Assembly (NCBI GenBank): GCA_002477185.1 | Contig: DLOI01000026.1 | Coordinates: forward strand, 59,793 to 69,063 | Direction: 5' to 3' | DNA length: 9,271 bases | Source of the DNA: Alphaproteobacteria bacterium UBA7488 | GTDB lineage: Bacteria; Pseudomonadota; Alphaproteobacteria; CAAHEQ01; UBA3637 | The notes under the pieces: generated by a model | Seen by the model: only the letters and a program-made list of their open reading frames with translations | The model's database searches: none | Told to the model about the DNA's origin: nothing | In this document: piece after piece, positions 1 to 6,321 of the stretch | Position numbering within the stretch: the first letter of the stretch is position 1 | Layout: the number at the start of each line of letters is the position of its first letter | Program-made: the position numbers and the translations under genes

Positions 1-867
1 ACCCGCCGGCGCATTGTCAAAGGAGGCCACAATACCGTAATTATCCGCCCCCATTTCAATCGTGGCAATGTCCTTTAAACGCACGGTACCACCCGCCGAA
101 TCCGTTACAACAATAATTTCTTCAAAATCTTCAACGGTATTTAATAACCCCTTAGCGCTTAAAGTTAACACTTGATTGGTATTTTTGGGACTGGGCGCCG
201 CCCCGATCGTACCAACGGCAGCTTGAATATTTTGCGATTCGATTGCTTTTACCACGTCATCGCTGACCAAATTCATTGATGCCATTTTAATCGGATTTAA
301 CCACACACGGATACTGTATTGCGGCCCATAAATTTGTGCCGTACTAATGCCGTCAACACGTTTTAGCGGATTAATAATGTTTGTATAAGCATAGTTACTT
401 AAAAACAAATCATCATAAGTGCCATTTGGCGAATTAAGTACCAACATGCCTAAAATATTTGCCGATTGAGTACTGACGGAAAGCCCTTCTTGTGTCACAA
501 TCGGAGGCAAAAAGGCGGTGATTTGTTGCAAGCGGTTTTCAACTTTGACTTGGGCAATATCAGGGTCAACACCAATATTAAACGTGATGGTAAGCTGATA
601 TTCCCCATTATCGTTTGAAGTCGAGGACATATAAAGCATCCCTTCAACACCGTTCAGTTCATTTTCAATGACGACGGCAACGGTATCTTTAAGCACATCG
701 GCGCTTGCACCGGGATAAGTGGCGGACACAATGATTTGCGGCGGCGTGATTTGCGGATATTGCGATACGGGCAATACGACAACAGCCATCAATCCCAATA
801 ACACTAAAACGCAAGCTATGACACCTGAAAAACGCGGGTGGCGGATAAAAAATTCGGATGAAATCAT
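1..867 (-). CDS. RND efflux permease, AcrB/HAE1 type (N-terminal part, cut by window edge)
   Basis: This is the inner-membrane pump of a tripartite efflux system that uses the proton gradient to expel drugs or other hydrophobic solutes. My translation gives 289 residues from the ATG at 867 with no stop; the family is usually about 1,030-1,050 long, so the rest lies beyond the left edge. Residues 1-11 are the typical short cytoplasmic lead (ISSEFFIRHPRFS) followed by TM1 at about 13-32. Then come the hallmark PVSQYPQITPP, 'SATYPGA', 'MYMSSTSNDNGEY' (here LYMSST), 'DPDIAQVKVENRLQ' and 'YGPQYSIRVWLNP' segments of the porter domain, in AcrB order. The start overlaps the stop of the upstream membrane fusion gene by four bases (ATGA, 864-867), implying translational coupling and one operon. 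Substrate cannot be told from this part. Family assignment is secure. Confidence 0.95.
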   Translation of the reverse strand, partial: MISSEFFIRHPRFSGVIACVLVLLGLMAVVVLPVSQYPQITPPQIIVSATYPGASADVLKDTVAVVIENELNGVEGMLYMSSTSNDNGEYQLTITFNIGVDPDIAQVKVENRLQQITAFLPPIVTQEGLSVSTQSANILGMLVLNSPNGTYDDLFLSNYAYTNIINPLKRVDGISTAQIYGPQYSIRVWLNPIKMASMNLVSDDVVKAIESQNIQAAVGTIGAAPSPKNTNQVLTLSAKGLLNTVEDFEEIIVVTDSAGGTVRLKDIATIEMGADNYGIVASFDNAPAG

Positions 868-1994
868 GCCCCTGCCCCTTTAATATATACTTGTTTGCCG
901 ACCATTGCCGAACTGACTTTATCCGTTATCACACGTTGTCCGGGCTTTAATCCGTCCTTAATCCAATATTCGTTGCCGACACTGACACCGACTTGAACAG
1001 GAATTTTTTCAATTTTATTTTGACCGTCCAACACATACACATAAGCACCGCCGGGTTCCAAATTAACCAAGTTTTGGGCGATAAAAACACCGTCTTTGAC
1101 TTGTTTTTCAAGCAACACGTCCACATACGCATTCGCAACCAAGGCACGGTTTTCGTTATCAAAATCGGCATAAACTTCCAAAGCGCTGGTCGATGGAGAT
1201 ATTTCATTATTTAAAAATTTAACCTGACCGTCTTTTTCATAAACACTGCCATCAGCCAACCGCAATTTAACTGTCCAACCATCTAATAATTTGCTTTGTG
1301 AACCAATTATTTCGGTCAGGTATTCTTTATTGGAAATTGAAAAAATGACATGTATCGGATTAAACCCGATAATGCTGATTAATGCCCCGCTTTCGGGCGA
1401 TACATAGTCTCCGACAGTCGGTTCAACATTCCCGATAATGCCGTCAATGGATGCATTAATTAAAGTATAATTATAATTCACTTGTGCCAATTCCAAATTG
1501 GCTTTAGCCTCTGACAAAGCTGCTTTCGCGGACAAAAATTGCGTTTTGGCATTATCTAAATCAGTTTTGGAAATTGCGCGCTGTCCGGCTTCCTTCATAC
1601 GGTCGTAAAATGAAGAAGCATTTTGGTAGGACGCTTCGGCCTGTTCCACTTTTGCGCGAGCTAAGTCCAAATCGGCTTTATATTGGTCTTGACGCAATTT
1701 AAACAATGGCGCACCGGACAAAACCTCTTGCCCGCCTTGTACATAAATTTCCTCGATAAAACCCGGTATATAAGAAATAACACTCACTTCATCAATCGGT
1801 TTGACATACCCGACATAAGATTTTTGTATGGTTTTGGTTTGCGGCACTATATTTTGTACCGAAACTTGCATCTTTCCATCCGTTTGGGTTGCCGTTTGAT
1901 TATGCATATGCAAGATTTCATATTGCCGCATAGCTACAAAAATCAATGCCGCTAAAATCAAGATGCCCAATACCCATAAAAGTTTTCTTGCCAT
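864..1994 (-). CDS. RND efflux membrane fusion (periplasmic adaptor) protein, AcrA/HlyD-like
   Basis: This 376-residue adaptor would bridge the RND pump to an outer-membrane TolC-like channel. An N-terminal hydrophobic segment (about 5-22) with no lipobox cysteine suggests a membrane anchor rather than a lipoprotein. The lipoyl half-motif PGFIEEIYVQGGQEVLSGAPLF lies at about 76-98 (shown here only to locate it). A Lys/Ala/Glu-rich alpha-helical hairpin with heptad character follows at about 100-165, then the second lipoyl half (around IDGIIGNVEPTVGDYVSP) and beta-barrel and membrane-proximal domains to the end. The start is fixed by the strong Shine-Dalgarno AAGGGGG about 8 bases upstream. 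The stop overlaps the pump start (ATGA). The EamA gene ends 86 bases upstream and could be co-transcribed, but that gap also holds AT-rich sequence and a small inverted repeat (2023-2036) that could belong to a separate promoter. No TetR-type regulator is adjacent. Confidence 0.94.
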   Translation of the reverse strand: MARKLLWVLGILILAALIFVAMRQYEILHMHNQTATQTDGKMQVSVQNIVPQTKTIQKSYVGYVKPIDEVSVISYIPGFIEEIYVQGGQEVLSGAPLFKLRQDQYKADLDLARAKVEQAEASYQNASSFYDRMKEAGQRAISKTDLDNAKTQFLSAKAALSEAKANLELAQVNYNYTLINASIDGIIGNVEPTVGDYVSPESGALISIIGFNPIHVIFSISNKEYLTEIIGSQSKLLDGWTVKLRLADGSVYEKDGQVKFLNNEISPSTSALEVYADFDNENRALVANAYVDVLLEKQVKDGVFIAQNLVNLEPGGAYVYVLDGQNKIEKIPVQVGVSVGNEYWIKDGLKPGQRVITDKVSSAMVGKQVYIKGAGA

Positions 1995-2080
1995 GAAGTG
2001 TTCCCCCTTTTACACAAGACATAAGTTCCCAAACTTTAAAATACAATATCTTAACATATTTGATATACTTATGGTTTACA

Positions 2081-3001
2081 TTAAGGACGCTCAAAAATAA
2101 GTTTACGGCGTTTCTTTTGATTGGTTAAGAATATGCCCGCCAAGATTAACAAGCCTCCCCACAATTGAGCTGTATAAATTTCTTCATGCAATATAAAATA
2201 GGCTGCAATGGTTGAAAAAATCGGCATTGTGTAATAGACCATGCCCACTTTTACGCTGTCGAGTTTATCAAGCGCGGTGTTCCAGCACAAATATGCCAAG
2301 ACCGAGTTAAACAAGCCCATATAAATCATAATCCCAAAAGTTGTCCATGTGACGTTTTGGCTTGTAAACGGATTAAGATATGTATCATAAATGAACAACG
2401 GGATGCAAATAATCGTCCCTATGACAACCGTCAGCGACAACAACGACATTTGTCCGACTTCAGGTGGTTTTTTGGTCATCAAATAACTGTAATACCCGAA
2501 AGTAATGGCAGTGAGCAACATCCAAAAATCGCCAATTTGCAAATGCAATTTGCCCAAATCCATAAAACGTCCATGTAAAATAATCGTCACAACGCCGATA
2601 GTACATAACAACAATCCCAACCGTTGTTTGTTGGATATGGTAATTATACCAGCCAATCTTGAAAAGACTATTAAAAATATCGGCCCGGTTACTTGGATTA
2701 ACGACATTTCAACAGCTGTCACGGTATAACCCGCAATATAAACGAATGTGTTAGACAATGCGATGCCGAAAAATGATAACGCCAACACCCATTTCCAATG
2801 TTTTATATATGCACGGCGATGCTGCCAGATGTCCTTATAAGTAAACGGCAATAAAATTGCCGCAGCAATCAGCCATCTTAAAAAGGCAATTTGCCACGGA
2901 TATAAAACGCCGAGCAAATAACGCGACACGATGACGTTAAAACTCCAGAAAAAAACGCCTAAAACGGCTAAAAAATACCATTTGACATTGCTTAAATCCA
3001 T
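2081..3001 (-). CDS. DMT superfamily (EamA-type) inner-membrane transporter
   Basis: This is a 306-residue polytopic protein with about ten hydrophobic segments in two five-helix EamA repeats (about 9-140 and 157-295). This is the usual size and build for drug/metabolite transporters that export amino acids, nucleotide-type metabolites or drugs. Typical cues are the opening 'FFWSFNVIVSRY', 'P.QIAFLRWLIAA', the mid-protein 'SLIQVTGPIFL', and the second-repeat 'YLCWNTALDKL....G.VYYTMPIFSTIAAYFILHEE' region, whose proline-rich helix and closing glutamates are characteristic. The C-terminus is short and basic (KKRRKL), as expected for a cytoplasmic tail. The start is supported by the Shine-Dalgarno AGAGGGGG seven or so bases upstream. 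It is transcribed divergently from the glycosyltransferase pair. Substrate cannot be predicted from sequence alone. Confidence 0.92.
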   Translation of the reverse strand: MDLSNVKWYFLAVLGVFFWSFNVIVSRYLLGVLYPWQIAFLRWLIAAAILLPFTYKDIWQHRRAYIKHWKWVLALSFFGIALSNTFVYIAGYTVTAVEMSLIQVTGPIFLIVFSRLAGIITISNKQRLGLLLCTIGVVTIILHGRFMDLGKLHLQIGDFWMLLTAITFGYYSYLMTKKPPEVGQMSLLSLTVVIGTIICIPLFIYDTYLNPFTSQNVTWTTFGIMIYMGLFNSVLAYLCWNTALDKLDSVKVGMVYYTMPIFSTIAAYFILHEEIYTAQLWGGLLILAGIFLTNQKKRRKLIFERP

Positions 3002-3022
3002 ATTTTCCCCCTCTATATGAAG

Positions 3023-3038
3023 AAATAAGGACTTATTT
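3023..3038. repeat. 16-bp palindrome in the leader of the EamA transporter gene
   Basis: AAATAAG-GA-CTTATTT is a perfect 7-bp inverted repeat with a 2-bp centre, 22 bases upstream of the transporter start. It is placed where a dimeric repressor could act on that gene. It is also AT-rich and could arise by chance. Confidence 0.4.
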
Positions 3039-3146
3039 TAAAAATACAAGTGTGTTTTATTTTAAATCTTTTTATTTTTTCAAACGATTAAGGGATTATG
3101 CATGTCATTTTTACAGATTTTGAGATTTGCCGCAGCAAAAACGTTG

Positions 3147-3175
3147 TTGCATCAAAGGCAATAATACGTTATGTT
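3147..3175 (+). promoter_or_regulatory. Possible sigma-70 promoter for the glycosyltransferase pair
   Basis: TTGCAT (3147-3152), a 17-base spacer and TATGTT (3170-3175) would start transcription near 3182, just ahead of the preferred start codon at 3212. Both hexamers are imperfect. If real, it excludes the longer reading frame start at 3098. Confidence 0.3.
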
Positions 3176-3211
3176 GTAATCGTTATATTAAAAAAAGAAC
3201 TAAAAACCGTT

Positions 3212-4156
3212 ATGAAAAAGTATTTTTATCTGTCCCTATTGTTTTGGTTTTGTTTTATAGCGGGATTTTCAATTGTTCGTGTTCTAAAGCCTCCGAAAAT
3301 TTCGGTTATCATGTCAACATATAACCGGGAGGATTTATTGCCGCGCGCTATTGATTCGATTTTAAATCAAACCTATAAAGATTTTGAATTTATTATTATC
3401 AATGACGGCTCTGATGATAAAACGGCCGAAATACTTAAAAATTATGCAAAAAAGGACAAACGGATTATTGTGCTGAATAATAAGCATAATAAAGGTTTAA
3501 TTTACAGTTTAAATCGCGGTTTGGAAATAGCACGGGGGACTTATATCGCTCGTATGGATGATGATGACCTTTCATTGCCCGAACGGTTTGCATTTCAAAT
3601 CAATTACATGGACGAACATCCAAACATTACGGTAGTCGGCACAGCCGTTTATTTAGGCAATGTTGACACACAAAAATATACAACCGGCGGGTCTGCTGAT
3701 ACAAAAGAAACAAATATTATCAGCTATATTCAAGTTCCTGTAATTCATCCAACAGCATTCATTCGGCATGATTTTATCAAAAAACACCAAATTCGCTACA
3801 ATCCTGAATATCCGTCAGCGGAAGATACCCATTTTTGGTATTTGATTGGCAGAAAAGGCGGGAAAATTATAAATATCTCCGAACCCTTGTTAGTTTATCA
3901 ACAAACCAGCAAGAAATTTGGCGATTACCATTACCAACAAGCTCGTTCATATGAATCTTTTTTACAAGAATCTTTGGCGCCTTTTATGCAGACAAACGGC
4001 TTATCTTTTCCACCTAATCCGAAACAAACCTGTCGTATTTTAAGGCATATGGAAAAAACAGCACAAACGAAATCAGTCGATTTTGACATAGACACTCTCA
4101 AAAGATTGATTAAACAACGTAATTGCGCATCTTTAGAAAATGAAACAAATGAATAA
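3212..4156 (+). CDS. Membrane-anchored family-2 (GT-A) glycosyltransferase, first of a tandem pair
   Basis: A probable inverting glycosyltransferase of the GT2/WcaA-like group, which moves a sugar from a nucleotide-sugar donor onto a glycan or lipid-linked acceptor. From this start (314 aa), residues 4-25 form one hydrophobic segment. The catalytic core follows: ISVIMSTYNRE opening strand, NDGS donor-binding loop at about 64-67, the KG..SLN.G helix, and the metal-binding DDDD (in ARMDDDDLS) at about 116-119. The second half has 'VIHPT', 'YPSAED' and ends near 'RNC'. The frame is open back to an ATG at 3098 (352 aa). I prefer 3212 because the downstream paralogue also begins directly at a Lys-rich lead plus membrane helix, and because a promoter-like site lies at 3147-3175. 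Neither start has a good Shine-Dalgarno: AAGGG lies too close to 3098, and only AAAGAA precedes 3212. The acceptor is unknown. Confidence 0.9.
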   Translation: MKKYFYLSLLFWFCFIAGFSIVRVLKPPKISVIMSTYNREDLLPRAIDSILNQTYKDFEFIIINDGSDDKTAEILKNYAKKDKRIIVLNNKHNKGLIYSLNRGLEIARGTYIARMDDDDLSLPERFAFQINYMDEHPNITVVGTAVYLGNVDTQKYTTGGSADTKETNIISYIQVPVIHPTAFIRHDFIKKHQIRYNPEYPSAEDTHFWYLIGRKGGKIINISEPLLVYQQTSKKFGDYHYQQARSYESFLQESLAPFMQTNGLSFPPNPKQTCRILRHMEKTAQTKSVDFDIDTLKRLIKQRNCASLENETNE

Positions 4157-5147
4157 GTTAAAAAAAACAATAAAAACTTTTAGCATCATCGTCATTTTTA
4201 CCCTTTCATTCTTGTACGCAGGGTTGATATTTTCGGGGGTTTGCTTTCAAACTAAGACACAAACAAACGATACGGATATTATAAAACCTATAAAAAAAAC
4301 GCCGAAGGTGACGGTGTTAATGTCAACCTTTAATCGAGCCACGTATTTGCCCGAGGCGATTGAATCCATTTTAAATCAGACATTTAAAAATTTTGAATTT
4401 ATCATTGTCAATGACGGTTCAACCGACAATACCGACAAGATTTTGACGGCGTATGCCAAAAAAGACAGCCGTATTAAAATTATAAACAATAATCGCAATA
4501 AAGGGTTGATTGACAGCTTAAATCATGGGTTGGATTTATCAACGGGGCAATATATCGCCCGTATGGATGACGATGATTTATCTTTGCCCTATCGTTTGGA
4601 ATTACAAACTAAATATTTGGATGCTCACCCGGAAATAACGGTATTGGGCGGCGCCTATATCACACGAGAAGATAACATCCGCCGAATGGGTGGCCCTGCA
4701 ACCCCGGAAATGGCGAAAATTATCAGCTATATACGTGTTCCCGTCATGCATCCGACCACGATGATCCGGCGCGATTTTTTAAAAGAACATAGCATTCGCT
4801 ACAATGCAAAATATCCCTCTTCAGAGGACAACGATTTTTTTCACCAAATTGCCATTAAGGGGGGAAAGATTTTAAACCTCAAAAATCCGCTGCTAATTTA
4901 TGCATTACATAGCCCCAAAGCCCGTGAATACCATTCTGTGCAAGCCGATTCGCACAATCGTTTTGTCTTAGACACATTAGCACCATATATGGATACTAAA
5001 AAGATAACACCAACCGCCGAAGGGATTTGTTATATTTTGAATCAAATGGAACAAGCTGCCGTAAGAAATCAGCTGGATATTGATTTGCCTTCCGTACGGC
5101 AATTAATTTTATACCGCAATTGTCAAAGTCGCATTATTGAAAATTAA
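4140..5147 (+). CDS. Membrane-anchored family-2 (GT-A) glycosyltransferase, second of a tandem pair
   Basis: A 335-residue paralogue of the preceding gene, alignable over the whole catalytic domain down to the shared C-terminal 'RNC'. A Lys-rich lead (about 2-12) is followed by a hydrophobic helix (about 14-34) and a polar linker (36-54), longer than in its neighbour. The GT-A domain then runs from VTVLMSTFNR, with NDGS at about 91-94, KGLIDSLN.G near 121-130, DDDD at 143-146, 'VMHPTTMIRRDF' and 'YPSSED'. Its start lies inside the end of the first gene (17-base overlap, or 8 bases if the ATG at 4149 is used). There is no clear Shine-Dalgarno, so it is probably translated by coupling. Differences between the copies lie mostly outside the donor and metal motifs, suggesting the same chemistry with different acceptor or linkage. 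The pair probably serves one surface polysaccharide, but no other glycan gene is in view. Confidence 0.92.
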   Translation: MKQMNKLKKTIKTFSIIVIFTLSFLYAGLIFSGVCFQTKTQTNDTDIIKPIKKTPKVTVLMSTFNRATYLPEAIESILNQTFKNFEFIIVNDGSTDNTDKILTAYAKKDSRIKIINNNRNKGLIDSLNHGLDLSTGQYIARMDDDDLSLPYRLELQTKYLDAHPEITVLGGAYITREDNIRRMGGPATPEMAKIISYIRVPVMHPTTMIRRDFLKEHSIRYNAKYPSSEDNDFFHQIAIKGGKILNLKNPLLIYALHSPKAREYHSVQADSHNRFVLDTLAPYMDTKKITPTAEGICYILNQMEQAAVRNQLDIDLPSVRQLILYRNCQSRIIEN

Positions 5148-5429
5148 ACATTAAATAATTATAAATTCAAATAGTTAAATTTTCCACATAAATCGCCTTT
5201 CGGATTGTTCGATTCTCTCGCTATAAACGCCGTCCTGTGAACAAACCGTTTGGTTAATTAATTAAAATCTTTTTGCAATCCGAGTTATCTTCTCTTAAGT
5301 GTGGTTTATTTCACAGAACATTTTAAATAAAACCACATATTCCGCACCCTTTCGAAAATGACGACCTTGATTCGAATTATATACCTTATCAACATATCCT
5401 TTCCCTAAACGGACATTCAGGCATTTTTC
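5148..5429. other. Gene-free interval with several short inverted repeats
   Basis: I find no convincing coding region here. The stretch is AT-rich except for a GC-richer island at about 5183-5250. Complementary 7-mers occur at 5201-5207 with 5276-5282 (CGGATTG/CAATCCG) and at 5235-5241 with 5310-5316 (CTGTGAA/TTCACAG). These two pairs interleave. A small AACC-GTTT-GGTT hairpin lies at 5244-5255, and a longer hairpin at 5300-5337. There is no T-run after any of them, so an ordinary terminator for the glycosyltransferases is not obvious. It may be a small RNA, a dispersed repeat or gene debris. Confidence 0.4.
5300..5337. repeat. Inverted repeat with one bulge
   Basis: TGTGGTTTATTT (5300-5311) is complementary to AAATAAAACCACA (5325-5337) apart from one bulged base, with a 13-base loop. 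It lies between the 3' ends of the convergent second glycosyltransferase and 57-residue gene. It may help end transcription, but no U-rich tail follows on either strand. Confidence 0.45.
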
Positions 5430-5603
5430 CTACTTAATGACACCATTTCTGAGCAAATAAGCTTGAATAAGGGCGATTTTGTTTTCGACATCCTTAATAT
5501 TATGAGCGTGGTTGCGGTTACGGGCGGCATCTTTGATAATGCGCCATGCTTCGGTAAAATTAATTTGGTTTGAAAGTTCAATCTTCTTTTTCTTCCCCAA
5601 CAT
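5430..5603 (-). CDS. Small basic protein, 57 aa, function unknown
   Basis: The ATG at 5603 opens a 57-codon frame ending in TAG at 5430-5432. The protein begins MLGKKKKIELSNQ, continues with FTEAWRIIKDAARNRNHAHN, and ends YLLRNGVIK. It is strongly basic, has no signal peptide or membrane segment, and looks helical: one amphipathic stretch around 17-30 and another around 37-52. A very good Shine-Dalgarno (AGGGGG, 8-base spacing, complement of 5612-5617) and a promoter-like site at 5695-5723 argue that it is a real gene despite its size. It is divergent from the XRE regulator and shares its upstream region, so it may be a regulatory target or partner. I do not recognise the family. Candidates include a nucleic-acid-binding protein or a phage-type accessory protein, both guesses. 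Confidence 0.7.
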   Translation of the reverse strand: MLGKKKKIELSNQINFTEAWRIIKDAARNRNHAHNIKDVENKIALIQAYLLRNGVIK

Positions 5604-5694
5604 ACTTATTTCCCCCTAAAATTTTAGTCACAGTCATATCCCTGTCTTGTAAAATCGTTAAATTTTGTGCAAAAAGGAAGAATTGTTGCATACT

Positions 5695-5723
5695 ATTGTA
5701 ATCTTCCCTTTACAGAAATACAA
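5695..5723 (-). promoter_or_regulatory. Predicted sigma-70 promoter for the 57-residue gene
   Basis: On the minus strand TTGTAT (complement of 5718-5723), a 17-base spacer and TACAAT (complement of 5695-5700) form a good promoter, giving a leader of roughly 85 bases. The complementary 7-mers ATTGTTG (5682-5688) and CAACAAT (5721-5727) bracket it and could be regulator half-sites. Confidence 0.42.
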
Positions 5724-5769
5724 CAATATGTTATATTAGTCAAGACAAATCTTATAAAAAAATGTTATC

Positions 5770-5798
5770 TTGATTTATCATACAAAATGATGTAGACT
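5770..5798 (+). promoter_or_regulatory. Possible sigma-70 promoter for the XRE regulator
   Basis: TTGATT (5770-5775), a 17-base spacer and TAGACT (5793-5798) would place the transcript start at about the first ATG (5805). That makes either a leaderless message or a start at the in-frame ATG 5826. TCAAGA (5740-5745) and TCTTGA (5768-5773) form an inverted pair whose right half overlaps the -35. Confidence 0.35.
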
Positions 5799-5804
5799 AA
5801 CAAT

Positions 5805-6239
5805 ATGAAAAAAGAGAAAACAAATATGCAATATGGCGAATACGTGCGCAAGATCATCCTTGAAAAGGGGGATCGTTTTAATGAAGCTGCCGCAAAACTG
5901 GGCATATCTACGACAGCGATGAACTACATTTTAACAGGGCGCAACCGTTTCGGTTTATCAAACTTGGTTAAGTTTTGTCAAATTTATGATGCTTCTCTTG
6001 ATGAAATGTATTTCAATGACTTAGACAAATCCCGCACACTCAATAAATCGGCACTTGCCGACGTATTTACGGCACTTGAAAAATGGCTGAAGAAAAAAAA
6101 TTATGTCATGGAACCTGCCGATAAAGTCAACCTGGCATTTGCTTTGTATGACCAAGTCCTTGAAGTACCCGAAGAAAAACGCGAAGCCGAAATTTATGCG
6201 TTGTCCGAATTCATGTACAAACTCAGAAAAACTTCATAA
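5805..6239 (+). CDS. XRE/Cro-CI family helix-turn-helix regulator
   Basis: A cytoplasmic DNA-binding protein of 144 residues. The N-terminal five-helix domain spans about 9-70. The helix-turn-helix is visible as FNEAAAKLGISTTAMNYILTG (about 25-45), followed by the recognition-helix end GRNRF and the closing 'LVKFCQIYDASLDEMYF'. A helical C-terminal region (about 83-142; 'ALADVFTALEKWL', then 'ADKVNLAFALYDQVLE') probably serves dimerisation; this two-part build is common in phage-like repressors of alphaproteobacteria. The start is uncertain. ATG 5805 has no Shine-Dalgarno and sits at the predicted transcript start, whereas the in-frame ATG 5826 (137 aa) is preceded by AAGAGA at a workable distance, and the domain begins just after it. 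It is divergent from the 57-residue gene and 82 bases upstream of the membrane protein, so both are natural targets. No metal or ligand-binding motif is seen. Confidence 0.88.
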   Translation: MKKEKTNMQYGEYVRKIILEKGDRFNEAAAKLGISTTAMNYILTGRNRFGLSNLVKFCQIYDASLDEMYFNDLDKSRTLNKSALADVFTALEKWLKKKNYVMEPADKVNLAFALYDQVLEVPEEKREAEIYALSEFMYKLRKTS

Positions 6240-6265
6240 TTTTTACATTTTTATATAACAAGATG

Positions 6266-6294
6266 TTGACATATTAAAATATGTAGCATATGAT
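6266..6294 (+). promoter_or_regulatory. Near-consensus sigma-70 promoter of the membrane-anchored protein gene
   Basis: TTGACA (6266-6271) is a perfect -35. A 17-base spacer leads to TATGAT (6289-6294), five of six matches to the -10 consensus. Transcription should begin near 6301, and the Shine-Dalgarno AAGGAAAGG (6307-6315) and ATG 6322 follow at ideal distances. This is the strongest promoter I can see in the window. Confidence 0.75.
6269..6284. promoter_or_regulatory. Palindromic operator candidate inside the promoter spacer
   Basis: ACATATT-AA-AATATGT is a perfect 7-bp inverted repeat that starts in the -35 hexamer and fills most of the spacer, a classical repressor position. The XRE regulator just upstream is the obvious candidate binder. 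The half-site AATATGT also occurs at 5725-5731, upstream of that regulator, which would fit autoregulation. Confidence 0.5.
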
Positions 6295-6321
6295 ATACTA
6301 AAGTTTAAGGAAAGGTAGAAT

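Noticed and set aside
947..1214. Reading frames of 70-86 codons within the membrane fusion gene, on both strands
   Set aside because: They lie in other frames of a clearly conserved gene and their translations show no domain or signal.
2055..2070. CATATTTGATATACTT similar to CATATGATATACT at 6287-6299
   Set aside because: Short AT-rich likeness; the first lies on the wrong strand for the nearby genes, so I treat it as chance.
2357..2729. Plus-strand frames inside the EamA transporter gene
   Set aside because: They are antisense shadows of a well-supported membrane protein with no ribosome site.
5300..5337. Hairpin as a terminator of the glycosyltransferase operon
   Set aside because: It lies over 150 bases past the stop and has no T-run on either strand.
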